Assembly (NCBI GenBank): GCA_016720925.1
Contig: JADKJR010000036.1
Coordinates: 302,624 to 366,623 of the forward strand
Source of the DNA: Betaproteobacteria bacterium
GTDB taxonomy: Bacteria > Pseudomonadota > Gammaproteobacteria > Burkholderiales > Usitatibacteraceae
Direction: 5' to 3'
Length of the DNA: 64,000 bases
Position numbers and translations under genes: made by a program. The notes beneath the pieces are model-generated. The model saw nothing but the letters and a program-made list of their open reading frames with translations. It had not been told where the DNA came from and did not search any database. This document shows, in pieces, positions 17,917-26,896 of the stretch. Within the stretch, counting starts at the first letter, position 1. The number at the start of each line of letters is the position of its first letter.

Positions 17917-18396
17917 CTATTTGCTGCAGGTCGGCCCCAGATATTTGCTCTCGAACTGCATCTGCATATTGCCCATCCCCGGCGGCATGTTCTTCGCGTT
18001 TTCGCCCGACATCTTCATCTTGGTGAGACCCTTCACGTTGTTATCGGAAAACGCAAGCGTGGTCGTTGAGAGCATGCCTTCCTTGGGGCAATCCACGTCA
18101 TAGCTCATGGTATTGCCGCTGTTCTTCACGTTTTTCACCTCGCAGGAAGTGTCCCGTTTGCCGCTCTTCGGGTCGCCAAACGGGTCACCTTTGCTTTTAT
18201 CAAGGTCCTCCTTGGTGTAGCACTTCTTGAATGTGTTGTTGCCACCGCCCATTCCCGCGGGCATTCCCGGAATTTCCATCTTCACCGTCGTTTCATATTC
18301 GCCAGGCTTCATTTTTCCCTTCAGGTCGAGCCCGGCCTGGGCGTGCGCGATGAAAGCAGCAGTGCCGATGATTGCGGCGAGAATGAGTTTTTTCAT
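17917..18396 (-). CDS. DUF3617 family periplasmic protein
   Basis: AGGAG lies before ATG. A signal peptide ends at AHA-QAG (about 21). The mature domain matches DUF3617: MKPGEYETTVKMEIPGMP, a single KKCYTKEDL motif and later SCEVKNVKNSGNTMSYDVDC, with Cys residues likely to form disulfides. The Met/Gly-rich stretches are usual for this family in proteobacteria. Function is unknown. Its start faces the folate gene at 18463 divergently. Confidence 0.85.
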   Translation of the reverse strand: MKKLILAAIIGTAAFIAHAQAGLDLKGKMKPGEYETTVKMEIPGMPAGMGGGNNTFKKCYTKEDLDKSKGDPFGDPKSGKRDTSCEVKNVKNSGNTMSYDVDCPKEGMLSTTTLAFSDNNVKGLTKMKMSGENAKNMPPGMGNMQMQFESKYLGPTCSK

Positions 18397-18462
18397 GGAG
18401 GCTCCTGGAAAAGTTTTGACAACGTGATGTTAGCGGGCGTTCGCGCGGAATACAATCACGTC

Positions 18463-19059
18463 ATGACGGGTGCCACCAACTCGCTGCATGACGCCAAGAA
18501 AGCCCTGCGTACCGCGGTACTGGCCGCACGCGATGCCATGCCGGCGGATGCGCGGCAGGCAGCGGCAAAGGCGATCACGCAACGCCTCGTCGGCCTGGAT
18601 GCCTATCGTGACGCAAGCAGCGTTCTGACTTACATGAGCTTCGGCACGGAACTCGATACGCACCACTTTTTCGATCGCCTGTTGCGGGACGGTAAAATGG
18701 CGGCGCTGCCGCGTATTGACAAAGCATCGAAGTCGCTCGTGATTCATCGTGTTGAAAGTCATGCCGATCTGGTTGACGGCGTCTGGGGTATTCGCGAACC
18801 GCGTGCCGATGCGCCGCAGGTGGCGATGGCAGATATCGACATGGTGCTGATGCCGGGACTGGCTTTCGATCGCTCGGGCAACCGGTTGGGCTACGGTGCG
18901 GGATATTACGACCGGCTGCTGGCATCGGCATTGCGCAAGCCGCTGCGCGTGGCGGCCGCGTTTGATTGTCAGGTGGTTGACGCCGTGCCGACCGGGCCAG
19001 ACGACCAGCCGTTTCACATACTTGTTACCGAATCCCAATTACTGCACATTTCCCCATGA
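18463..19059 (+). CDS. 5-formyltetrahydrofolate cyclo-ligase
   Basis: I start at ATG 18463, where the product opens TGATNSLHDAKKALRTAVLAARDAM, the usual family beginning (K-x2-LR-x6-R). The ATP-grasping motif GNRLGYGAGYYDR and the DMVLMPGLAFDRSG segment are diagnostic. It converts 5-formyl-THF to 5,10-methenyl-THF using ATP in the cytoplasm. Its stop overlaps the start of folD by four bases (ATGA at 19056), implying translational coupling, and FolD works on the product. Confidence 0.92.
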   Translation: MTGATNSLHDAKKALRTAVLAARDAMPADARQAAAKAITQRLVGLDAYRDASSVLTYMSFGTELDTHHFFDRLLRDGKMAALPRIDKASKSLVIHRVESHADLVDGVWGIREPRADAPQVAMADIDMVLMPGLAFDRSGNRLGYGAGYYDRLLASALRKPLRVAAAFDCQVVDAVPTGPDDQPFHILVTESQLLHISP

Positions 19060-19940
19060 CTGCAAAACTGATCGATGGCAAAGTTATCTCCGAATTCTTT
19101 CGCGCTGAATACAAGCTGCGTGTCGATCGCCTGATCGAGCGCGGCGTGAAGCCTGGCCTCGCGGTGGTGATCGTCGGCGCCGACCCTGCCTCGCAGGTAT
19201 ACGTGCGCAACAAGGCGCGCGCCTGCGAAGCCATCGGCATGTATTCCGAGGTCCATGCCCAGCCGGCCAGCATCACCCAGCCCGAGTTGGTCGCGTTCAT
19301 CCAGACGCTGAACGCCAATCCGGCGATTCACGGCATGCTGGTGCAATTGCCCCTGCCAAAGGAGATCGACGACCGCGCCATCATCGAAGCGATCCATCCC
19401 GACAAGGATGTCGATGGCTTTCACTACGCCAACATGGGCGCGCTGGTGATCGACGAAAGCCGCTATCCGCCGTGCACGCCGTATGGCGTCATGAAGATGC
19501 TGGAGTACGAAGGCATCGGCGTGGAAGGCAAGCACGTGGTCATCGTCGGCCGCTCCAACATCGTCGGCAAACCGCAGGCGATGCTGATGCTGAAAGCCGG
19601 CGGCACGGTGACGATCTGTCATTCCAAGACGCGAGACATCGGCAAATTCACCCGCGATGCCGATATCCTGGTCGCCGCCGTCGGCAAGCCGCGCATGATT
19701 ACCGGCGATATGCTGAAACCGGGCGCGGTGGTAATCGATGTCGGTATCAACCGCTTGCCCGACGGCAAGTTGGTGGGCGATGTGGATTTTGAATCAGCGA
19801 AAGAAATTGCCTCCGCGATCACGCCGGTGCCCGGTGGTGTCGGGCCCATGACGATTACCATGCTGCTGGGAAACACGTTGCGTGCGGCGGAGCGGAAGGC
19901 GGGACTGTTCGAATCGGGGAAAGAGACGATGCTGGCGTAG
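19056..19940 (+). CDS. folD: Bifunctional methylene-THF dehydrogenase/methenyl-THF cyclohydrolase
   Basis: A 294-residue FolD. Key residues are visible: Tyr49 and Lys53 in SQVYVRNKARAC (catalytic pair), VQLPLPKEID, DKDVDGFHYANMG, the NADP-binding GRSNIVGKP, and the C-terminal PVPGGVGPMTITMLL. It interconverts 5,10-methylene-, methenyl- and 10-formyl-THF. The ATGA overlap with the cyclo-ligase gene makes a compact one-carbon operon. A C-rich hairpin without T-run follows at about 19990-20035. Confidence 0.97.
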   Translation: MTAKLIDGKVISEFFRAEYKLRVDRLIERGVKPGLAVVIVGADPASQVYVRNKARACEAIGMYSEVHAQPASITQPELVAFIQTLNANPAIHGMLVQLPLPKEIDDRAIIEAIHPDKDVDGFHYANMGALVIDESRYPPCTPYGVMKMLEYEGIGVEGKHVVIVGRSNIVGKPQAMLMLKAGGTVTICHSKTRDIGKFTRDADILVAAVGKPRMITGDMLKPGAVVIDVGINRLPDGKLVGDVDFESAKEIASAITPVPGGVGPMTITMLLGNTLRAAERKAGLFESGKETMLA

Positions 19941-20133
19941 TGGCTCGTCGCGGCGGGCGCGCCGTGCGGATTGGTAAACTAGGGCCGGTGTGCTGCCCCC
20001 CAGCCCGCCGGCCTCGAAGGGGGGGCGCCCACGGCAGCAGCAGGAAACCGCAGGAACACCCTTTCTCGCATTCCAAACAGTTAACTTTCATCATACAGAC
20101 AAATCGCCAACACAGTGTTCAACAGCTTGATAC

Positions 20134-20196
20134 AAACTCAAGCACCGGCGCGCCCTCCAGGCCAAAAAGCCTCTAAAACTCGCGCCAGTGCTTGAT
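20134..20196. repeat. Palindromic intergenic element, copy 4
   Basis: Arms AAGCACCGGCGCG and CGCGCCAGTGCTT enclose an inner CCAGGCCAAAAAGCCT hairpin. It lies in the 350-bp gap between folD and the acyl-CoA ligase gene. The rest of the gap holds only a C/G-run hairpin at about 19990-20035 (CCCCCC and GGGGGG arms), perhaps a weak terminator for folD. Confidence 0.85.
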
Positions 20197-20291
20197 CTAC
20201 GCGCTTTTGTCCCGCGCCCGAGCAGAAACGGCTTCCTGCCTGATAATGGAACCTTGTTGTTTCTGAGCCTTCACCGCCGCGGAGCATTGCC

Positions 20292-21926
20292 ATGACAGCC
20301 TACGATCAGGGCCTCGAGAAGAATCCTGCCAATTTCACGCCGCTGACCCCGCTTTCGTTCCTGCCGAAAGCGGCGGCGGTTTATCCCAATCGCACGGCCA
20401 TCATTCACGGCCCGCGCCGATTCACGTGGAGCCAGCTCTACGCCCGCGCGCGTCGCCTCGCCTCCGCCTTGAAACTGCGCGGCGTGGGCAAGGGCACCAC
20501 GGTGGCGGCGATGCTGCCGAACATTCCCGAGATGATCGAAATGCACTTCGGACCGGCGATGATCGGTGCGGTGGTCAATACGCTGAACACACGGCTCGAC
20601 GCCGAGGCGATTGCCTTCATGCTCGATCACGGCGAGGCGAAGGTGCTGATCACCGATCGCGAGTTCGCGCCGGTCATTGAAGCCGCGCTGGCACTCTGCA
20701 AGGTCAAACCGCTGGTGATCGACGTGCTCGACCCGGTCTACACCGGTAATGGCAAGAAGCTGGGCGAGACCGACTATGAAGCCTTCATCGCAACCGGTGA
20801 TGCCGCTTTCGAATGGGCGATGCCGGTTGATGAGTGGGACGCGATTTCGCTGAACTACACCTCCGGCACCACGGGTAATCCCAAGGGCGTGGTCTATCAC
20901 CATCGCGGCGCGCATCAGAACGCGGTCGACAATATCCTCGAATGGTCGATGCCGAAGCACAGCGTGTATCTGTGGACGCTGCCGATGTTCCATTGCAACG
21001 GCTGGTGTTTCCCGTGGACGATTGCCGCCAATGTCGGCACCCACGTGTGCCTGCGCCGGGTGGATGCGAAATTGATTTTTGAGCTGATCCGCGAACACCG
21101 CGTCACGCATTTCTGCGGCGCGCCGATCGTGCACAGCTTGCTGATCAATGCGCCGGAAGAGCAGAAGCGCGGCATCGAACAGAAAGTGCACGTCATGGTG
21201 GCCGGCGCCGCGCCACCCGGGGCGATGATCGAGGGCATGGCCAAGCTCGGTTTCGCGCTGACACATGTGTATGGCCTGACCGAGGTTTACGGGCCTGCCG
21301 GCGTCTGCGCCAAGCACCCGGAATGGGAAGCGCTGCCGCTGGATGAGCAGGTGCGATTGAATGGACGGCAGGGTGTTGCGTACCTGTTGCAGGAAGGCAT
21401 GACGGTGATGGACCCGGAAACGATGCGGGAAGTGCCGGCCGACGGTGAAACCATGGGCGAAATCATGTTCCGTGGCAACATCACCATGAAGGGCTATCTG
21501 AAGAACTCCAAGGCCAGCGACGAAGCGTTCGCCGGCGGCTGGTTTCACTCGGGCGATCTGGCGGTGATTCACCCGGATGGCTATGTCAAAATCAAGGACC
21601 GCGCGAAAGATGTCATTATCTCCGGTGGCGAGAATATTTCCTCGCAGGAAGTCGAGGACGTGTTGTCGCATCATCCCGCAGTCCTGGTCGCGGCGGTGGT
21701 GGCGCAACCGGACGGTAAATGGGGCGAGGTGGGATGCGCGTTTGTGGAACTGAAAGAGGGTGCAACCGCGACCGAAGAAGAAATGCTGGTGTTTTGCCGT
21801 GAACGCATGGCACGATTCAAGGTGCCGAAGAAGTTCATCTTCCGGCCGCTGCCGAAAACATCGACCGGCAAGATCCAGAAGTTTGTGTTGCGGGAATGGG
21901 CGCGGAGCAAGGATGCGATTGAATGA
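20292..21926 (+). CDS. Acyl-CoA synthetase (AMP-forming, medium-chain/DmdB-like)
   Basis: A 544-residue adenylating enzyme with GGAG before ATG. The P-loop-like motif YTSGTTGNPKG is present, as are HVYGLTEVYGP, GWFHSGDLA, KDRAKDVIISGGENIS and the C-terminal PKTSTGKIQKF lysine motif. The family makes acyl-CoA from a carboxylate, ATP and CoA. The GAAPPG and WTLPMFHCNGWCFPW segments match medium-chain and 3-methylmercaptopropionate ligase relatives. The dienoyl-CoA isomerase gene 1 kb downstream (opposite strand) suits a fatty-acid catabolism setting. The exact substrate is uncertain. Confidence 0.9.
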   Translation: MTAYDQGLEKNPANFTPLTPLSFLPKAAAVYPNRTAIIHGPRRFTWSQLYARARRLASALKLRGVGKGTTVAAMLPNIPEMIEMHFGPAMIGAVVNTLNTRLDAEAIAFMLDHGEAKVLITDREFAPVIEAALALCKVKPLVIDVLDPVYTGNGKKLGETDYEAFIATGDAAFEWAMPVDEWDAISLNYTSGTTGNPKGVVYHHRGAHQNAVDNILEWSMPKHSVYLWTLPMFHCNGWCFPWTIAANVGTHVCLRRVDAKLIFELIREHRVTHFCGAPIVHSLLINAPEEQKRGIEQKVHVMVAGAAPPGAMIEGMAKLGFALTHVYGLTEVYGPAGVCAKHPEWEALPLDEQVRLNGRQGVAYLLQEGMTVMDPETMREVPADGETMGEIMFRGNITMKGYLKNSKASDEAFAGGWFHSGDLAVIHPDGYVKIKDRAKDVIISGGENISSQEVEDVLSHHPAVLVAAVVAQPDGKWGEVGCAFVELKEGATATEEEMLVFCRERMARFKVPKKFIFRPLPKTSTGKIQKFVLREWARSKDAIE

Positions 21927-22059
21927 CAAGATCGCAGCGGGGAACACATTGGGCGGATAGACCAGACAAGAAATGGATTTGCAGATGGAAGGTGGAGATG
22001 GTTCGACAACAAATAATCCTTTGCATGATGGGTCCATTCAAGGCCATGGAGGCCGTGGC

Positions 22060-22917
22060 ATGACGCCCATGCGGCATCACTTCTATCGCGCACTTTCCAG
22101 CAGCGGATTCAGTCGCGTCCACTACACCGAGTGGGGCGATCCCGCCAATACGAATGTGCTGATATGTGTGCACGGCCTGACGCGTTGTGGGCGCGATTTC
22201 GATACGCTGGCGATGGCCATGCAGGATCGTTACCGGGTGATTTGTCCCGATATCGCCGGGCGCGGCGAGAGCGACTGGTACGCCAACAAAGCCGATTACA
22301 ACTACGTGCAGTACATGAACGACATGGTGGCCCTGATCGCGCGCGCCACGGCAAATGGCGTGGAGACACTGCACTGGCTTGGCACCTCCATGGGTGGCAT
22401 TATCGGCATGTTGCTGGCCTCGGAAGGCAACACGCCGATCACCCGATTGGTCTTGAATGATGTGGGTTCACTCATTCCCAAGGCGTCGCTGGATCGTATC
22501 GGCATGTATCTTGGCGCGACGCCACGGTTTGCGGATTTCGAGTCAATCGTGATGGCGGTGCGTGCGGTGAGTCCGTTCGGCGAAATGTCCGATGACACGT
22601 GGCGGCAGCTGACGGTGCCACTGGTGAAGCAAGAGGCCGATGGTGCATGGACGTTTCGCTATGATCCGGGCGTCGGCAATACCTTTGCCGCGGGCGCCAC
22701 GCAGGATGTGGATCTGTCGACCGTATGGGACAAGGTGACTTGCCCGGTGCTGATCACCCGCGGCACCGAGTCGGATTTGCTGATGAAAGAAACGTACGAA
22801 AAAATGTGCCGGAAACCCGGTGTGCGCGGTGTTGAATTTACGCATGTCGGGCATGCGCCGATGTTCCAGGAAGCAGGGCAGATCAAGGCCGTGCGCGATT
22901 TCCTGCTTGCGGAATAA
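22060..22917 (+). CDS. Alpha/beta hydrolase
   Basis: I choose ATG 22060, with GGAGG seven bases upstream; an earlier in-frame ATG at 21973 adds a low-quality 29-residue extension. The core contains VHGLTRCGRDFD (oxyanion loop), a GTSMGG nucleophile elbow, RGTESDLL with the acid, and HVGHAPMF with the catalytic His. It is cytoplasmic and about 285 residues long. The family includes esterases, lactonases and C-C hydrolases. It follows the acyl-CoA ligase on the same strand and could be its thioesterase-like partner; the substrate is unknown. Confidence 0.85.
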   Translation: MTPMRHHFYRALSSSGFSRVHYTEWGDPANTNVLICVHGLTRCGRDFDTLAMAMQDRYRVICPDIAGRGESDWYANKADYNYVQYMNDMVALIARATANGVETLHWLGTSMGGIIGMLLASEGNTPITRLVLNDVGSLIPKASLDRIGMYLGATPRFADFESIVMAVRAVSPFGEMSDDTWRQLTVPLVKQEADGAWTFRYDPGVGNTFAAGATQDVDLSTVWDKVTCPVLITRGTESDLLMKETYEKMCRKPGVRGVEFTHVGHAPMFQEAGQIKAVRDFLLAE

Positions 22918-22944
22918 TCACCAGGCGCCGGGTTTTCTGACGCC

Positions 22945-23772
22945 CTAATCCCGAAACTTCGGCGGCACCTTTTGCATGCTGGCCATCATTGCTTCCTGCA
23001 GGTCAGATGACATCAGCATGGCGGCGTTCCAGGTGGCGATGTAATTGAGGCTGTCCGCCACCGAGTGATCGCGCGCATAGACGATCATCTCCTTGGTGCC
23101 GCGCATGGCCAGCGGTGATTTGGCGGCGATTTCGGCGGCGATTTGCTGCACGCCCGCCAGCAGCGCGTCGGGCGTCTCAAACACGCGATTGACCAGCCCC
23201 GTCGTTTTCGCTTCGTCAGAGGTGAATTTGCGTCCCGTGTAAGCCAGTTCGCGCACCATGCCATCGCCGATCAGCCTGGGCAGGCGTTGCAGCGTACCGA
23301 CATCGGCGGTCATGCCCATGTCGATCTCTTTGATGGAGAAGAATGCGTCGGCCGAGCAGAAGCGCATGTCCGCGCAGCAGATCAAATCAATCCCGCCGCC
23401 GATGCAGGCGCCGTGAATGGCGGCAATCACCGGTTTGCGGCAACGCTCCAAGCTGGTCAGCGTATCCTGCAAGTTCAGGATCACCCGACGCAACTTTTCG
23501 CGTTTTCGGCCCTCACAGTCATCATCGACTTCATCGGCAACGCCTGCCAGCATGGCCAGATCGATTCCCGACGTAAAGTGCGCACCGTTTCCACTGATGA
23601 TCGCCAACCGCGCCTCGGGCGTGTTATCGATCCAGTCGAATGCAATGCGCAATTCGGTCCACACCTCGCGGCACATGGCATTGGCCTTGTCGGGGCGGTT
23701 GAGGCGAACGTGGGCGATATGGCGCTCAAGCGAGAGTTCCAGAGTGGTCAGCGTCGGCATATTCGGCGGCAT
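22945..23772 (-). CDS. Crotonase-fold enzyme, dienoyl-CoA isomerase-like
   Basis: The crotonase fold is shown by an oxyanion segment GAHFTSGIDL and the GACIGGGIDLICCADMRF helix. The stretch KEIDMGMTADVGTLQRLPRLIG closely follows mammalian ECH1 (delta3,5-delta2,4-dienoyl-CoA isomerase), including the Asp/Glu pair used for proton transfer. The reaction moves double bonds during beta-oxidation of unsaturated fatty acids. Starts at 23787, 23772 and 23760 are all possible; none has a strong ribosome site. It converges on the hydrolase gene with a 27-bp gap. Confidence 0.88.
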   Translation of the reverse strand: MPPNMPTLTTLELSLERHIAHVRLNRPDKANAMCREVWTELRIAFDWIDNTPEARLAIISGNGAHFTSGIDLAMLAGVADEVDDDCEGRKREKLRRVILNLQDTLTSLERCRKPVIAAIHGACIGGGIDLICCADMRFCSADAFFSIKEIDMGMTADVGTLQRLPRLIGDGMVRELAYTGRKFTSDEAKTTGLVNRVFETPDALLAGVQQIAAEIAAKSPLAMRGTKEMIVYARDHSVADSLNYIATWNAAMLMSSDLQEAMMASMQKVPPKFRD

Positions 23773-23902
23773 GTTGATTTGTCTCATTGGTTGGTGGTGA
23801 CATTTTACGTTGGCAGCCTTGCAAAAGTGATTTTCGCCCAACAAGTAAAATCCCACCTGCACAGGTAGTATTTCCCAGTGGCGAAAATGGTCTAATACCC
23901 TT

Positions 23903-24355
23903 ATGTCAACTATTCCCAATCGCCGAAAAAACAACCGCAATGAGATCAGCGCAGAGTTGGCTGCGGCGATCCGCGCCGTCGAGGAAGACTGTCATCAGCG
24001 CATGGCCAAGATCCGGCAGAACACGCGAATGAAAGATGTGCTTCAGCTGAAAGAGGTAACGCCAAGCGAGCAATTACGCCCCCACATGCTGCATAACCGC
24101 GTCCTTCACCAGCTTGAAGCCGCGGCTGAATTGCGCATGCGCGAAATTCTCGACGGGCATTTGGTGGAATTGCGCGCACAGCGCGATTTGATGGCGCTGG
24201 AACAGCTTCGCAGCCATTTCCTGCATCGCGAGTGGTCCCACCTCAAGGGCGGGTATCCGGTAATGTTCCGCACCGCGGAAGTCGAAGCGGAAAAATTGAT
24301 CGTCAGGCTGGAATACGAGTCCGACTCCAAGCGCAGGAAGAAAAGCGGCAGGTAA
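23903..24355 (+). CDS. Hypothetical helical protein
   Basis: A 150-residue, highly charged protein with predicted long helices: ISAELAAAIRAVEEDCHQRMAKIRQ and a run of Leu, Glu and Arg through ALEQLRSHFLHREWSHLKGG. It lacks a signal peptide and membrane segment. There is no Shine-Dalgarno; a TAATAC box lies just before ATG, so the message might be leaderless. It is divergent from the isomerase gene. No family was recognised. Confidence 0.55.
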   Translation: MSTIPNRRKNNRNEISAELAAAIRAVEEDCHQRMAKIRQNTRMKDVLQLKEVTPSEQLRPHMLHNRVLHQLEAAAELRMREILDGHLVELRAQRDLMALEQLRSHFLHREWSHLKGGYPVMFRTAEVEAEKLIVRLEYESDSKRRKKSGR

Positions 24356-24485
24356 GACAGGCAAGCTGCTGGCCGGGGCCGCTTTTCTGCCCCGCAGCCC
24401 CGTTTGCACAAATCCGCGGTAGCGTTTGCACAATTCGCCGTGCAATCGAAGATAATGTCGCCTCACCTTCGCCCCGGTATATGCA

Positions 24486-25451
24486 ATGTTCACTTTGCGC
24501 TCGCGCCTCTCTTCCGTTCTCGCGACCCTTTGCGCGATCACATCGTTACTCGATTCCACCGCCTTCGCCCAGAATTTCGACAAGGCTGAAATCAAGACCG
24601 AGAAACTCTCGCCAACCACCTACATGATGGTGGGTGCGGGCGGCAATCTGGGCGTTTCCATTGGCGACGATGCGGTATTCGTGATCGATGACCAGTACGC
24701 GCCCATGACGCCGAAAATCACCGCCGCCATCAAGGCGCTGACCGACAAGCCGGTGCAGTTCGTCCTGAATACCCACTGGCACGGCGACCATACCGGCGGC
24801 AATGAAAATTTCAGCAAGGCGGGCAGCTTGATTGTGGCGCATGAAAATGTCCGCAAGCGGCTCTCCACCGATCAGTTCATCCAGCTCTTCAAAATGCAGG
24901 CGCTGGCTTCGCCCAAGGCGGCATTGCCGGTGGTGACGTTTACCAGTGACCTCACATTCCATCTCAACGGCGACGAAATATTCGTGTTTCATGTGCCGAA
25001 AGCCCATACCGACGGCGACGCCATTGTGCATTTCAGGAACAGTAATGTTATTCACATGGGTGACACATACTTCAATGGTTTCTATCCGTTTATCGATTCC
25101 TCCAGTGGCGGCACGCCGGATGGCGTGATTGCCGCGTCGGATCGCGTTCTGGCGCTTGCCGATGACAAGACCCGTATCATCCCCGGCCACGGCCCGGTTT
25201 CCACCAAAGCCGATCTGAAGGTGTATCGGGACGTGATTGCCACCGTGAACGGCCGGGTGAAGGCGTTGATGAAAGAGGGCAAGAAACTGCAGGATATTCT
25301 CGCCGCCACACCCTCCGCCGAATTCGACGAAAAGTGGGGCAAGTCATTCATCTCGCCGGGACGATTTGTCGAAATGCTGGTGATCGCGCAAACCCCTGCC
25401 ACTGCTCCTGTTCCCGCACCGGCGCCTGCCACTGCCCCGGCAGCGAAATAG
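24486..25451 (+). CDS. Secreted metallo-beta-lactamase-fold hydrolase
   Basis: A signal peptide ends at AFA-QN (about 28). The classic metal motif HWHGDHTGG follows at about residue 98; further ligands are in KAHTDGDAI and HMGDTYFNG and in the C-terminal IPGHGPVS. It is therefore a periplasmic two-metal hydrolase. Sequence around the active site resembles uncharacterised MBL-fold proteins with a QNFDKAEI-type start rather than known carbapenemases. The C-terminus is an Ala/Pro repeat tail (TAPVPAPAPATAPAAK). The SMR transporter gene begins 3 bases after its stop. Confidence 0.88.
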   Translation: MFTLRSRLSSVLATLCAITSLLDSTAFAQNFDKAEIKTEKLSPTTYMMVGAGGNLGVSIGDDAVFVIDDQYAPMTPKITAAIKALTDKPVQFVLNTHWHGDHTGGNENFSKAGSLIVAHENVRKRLSTDQFIQLFKMQALASPKAALPVVTFTSDLTFHLNGDEIFVFHVPKAHTDGDAIVHFRNSNVIHMGDTYFNGFYPFIDSSSGGTPDGVIAASDRVLALADDKTRIIPGHGPVSTKADLKVYRDVIATVNGRVKALMKEGKKLQDILAATPSAEFDEKWGKSFISPGRFVEMLVIAQTPATAPVPAPAPATAPAAK

Positions 25452-25454
25452 TCA

Positions 25455-25784
25455 ATGCACACTGCATGGTATTTTCTCGGCGGTGCGATTTTTTTTGAGG
25501 TCGCCGGTACCACCTGCATGAAGCTCTCGAAGGGTTTCACCGAGATCACGCCGAGTATCCTGATGTTCGTGCTGTACGCCTGCGCGTTTGGCCTCAATAC
25601 GGTGGCGACCAAGACGATCGAACTCAGCGTGGCTTATGCCATCTGGTCCGGGGTGGGCACCGCGTTGACCGCGGCGATCGGCATTTTCTACTTCAAGGAA
25701 CCGGCCACGACCCTGAAGATGGTCTCGCTGGGATTGATCGTCATTGGTGTGATGGGGCTGCATTCGGCATCGGTGGCCAAGTAG
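25455..25784 (+). CDS. Small multidrug resistance (SMR) family transporter
   Basis: The protein has 109 residues and four membrane helices. The essential Glu of EmrE is in FFEVAGTTCMKLSKGF (Glu about 15), and the YAIWSGVGTALTAAIG motif of helix 3 is conserved. EmrE-like dimers exchange protons for cationic drugs or guanidinium. Whether this is a drug or a guanidinium exporter cannot be settled here; no guanidine riboswitch was noticed upstream. The start is nearly contiguous with the preceding MBL gene. Confidence 0.92.
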   Translation: MHTAWYFLGGAIFFEVAGTTCMKLSKGFTEITPSILMFVLYACAFGLNTVATKTIELSVAYAIWSGVGTALTAAIGIFYFKEPATTLKMVSLGLIVIGVMGLHSASVAK

Positions 25785-25955
25785 GCGGACGCATTTTCCG
25801 GGAAAGCTCACCGGGAAGGTGACAATTCTGCCCAGTACGCGGCTCGCGCTTTGCCAGTACCATTCGCGCCATTCCACGCACGTTCCGTCACCCATCCCAA
25901 CCGCTTGATCTCATTCGCGCGTAGCATGCCTCCAGTTCCAATCGGAGGGCGCCAT

Positions 25956-26894
25956 ATGCTGCAAGTAAATGATCTCTGGAAATCCTACGATGCCCGTCAG
26001 GTCGTCGCGGGTATTTCCTTGAACGCCGAACCCGGCCAGATTGTCGGCCTGTTAGGCCCAAACGGCGCGGGCAAGACCACCACTGTTTCGATGATTTGCG
26101 GACTGACCGCGCCCGACAAAGGCGAAGTCCGGCTGGCGGGATTACGCATCGATGGCGACGCGAGTCCGGCGAAGAAACGAATCGGTCTGGTGCCGCAGGA
26201 TATCGCCCTCTACGAAGAACTGTCCGCGATGGGCAACCTGGAAATCTTTGGCGCACTTTACGGTTTGAGCGGCGCGCTGCTGCGGGAACGGGCCAACGCG
26301 GCACTTGACTTGGTCGGCCTCGCCGATCGCGCCCGCGACAAGCCCTCGATTTTTTCCGGCGGCATGAAGCGCCGGCTTAACATCGCCTGCGCGCTGGTAC
26401 ACGATCCCGACATCCTGCTGCTCGATGAACCGACGGTCGGCATCGATCCGCAAAGCCGCAACGCGATTGTCGACAACCTGGAAACCCTGAAAGCACGCGG
26501 CAAGACCATGGTTTACACCACGCACTACATGGAGGAAGCCGAGCGCTTGTGCGATCGCATCGTCATCATCGATCACGGCAAAGTCATCGCCGACGATACG
26601 CTCGCGGGACTCTACCGCCAGTTGCCGGCTTCAGCGTCGCTGGATATCGAACTGGAGACGGGGACGGGAAATGCAGTTGATATTGCGGCGCTATTGGGTG
26701 AAGCAGGTGTGAAGACGGCCGCACAACAGAATGGCCGGCTGACGGTAGGCGTCGATTCGCTTGCGGCATCCGCATCGACAGTGCTCGGCTGGCTGGCTGC
26801 GCGCGGCCATAAAGTGAATCGGATCAGTTCTGGCCGCGCGAATCTTGAAACCCTGTTTCTAAGTCTCACTGGCCGTCAACTAAGGGACGCATAA
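25956..26894 (+). CDS. ABC transporter ATP-binding protein
   Basis: I choose ATG 25956 because GGAGG lies 7 bases upstream and the product then opens MLQVNDLWKSYDARQ, the normal family start. Walker A is GPNGAGKTT, the signature FSGGMKRRLN, Walker B LLLDEPTVGID and the switch His is in YTTHYMEEAE. This layout is that of the DrrA/CcmA class of exporter ATPases, with an 80-residue C-terminal extension. It works with the permease whose gene starts 2 bp after its stop. The substrate is not predictable. Confidence 0.95.
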   Translation: MLQVNDLWKSYDARQVVAGISLNAEPGQIVGLLGPNGAGKTTTVSMICGLTAPDKGEVRLAGLRIDGDASPAKKRIGLVPQDIALYEELSAMGNLEIFGALYGLSGALLRERANAALDLVGLADRARDKPSIFSGGMKRRLNIACALVHDPDILLLDEPTVGIDPQSRNAIVDNLETLKARGKTMVYTTHYMEEAERLCDRIVIIDHGKVIADDTLAGLYRQLPASASLDIELETGTGNAVDIAALLGEAGVKTAAQQNGRLTVGVDSLAASASTVLGWLAARGHKVNRISSGRANLETLFLSLTGRQLRDA

Positions 26895-26896
26895 GA

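Noticed and set aside
24486..25451. Beta-lactamase resistance gene
   Set aside because: The metal motif is shared by the whole MBL fold, and the rest of the sequence does not look like known class B lactamases.
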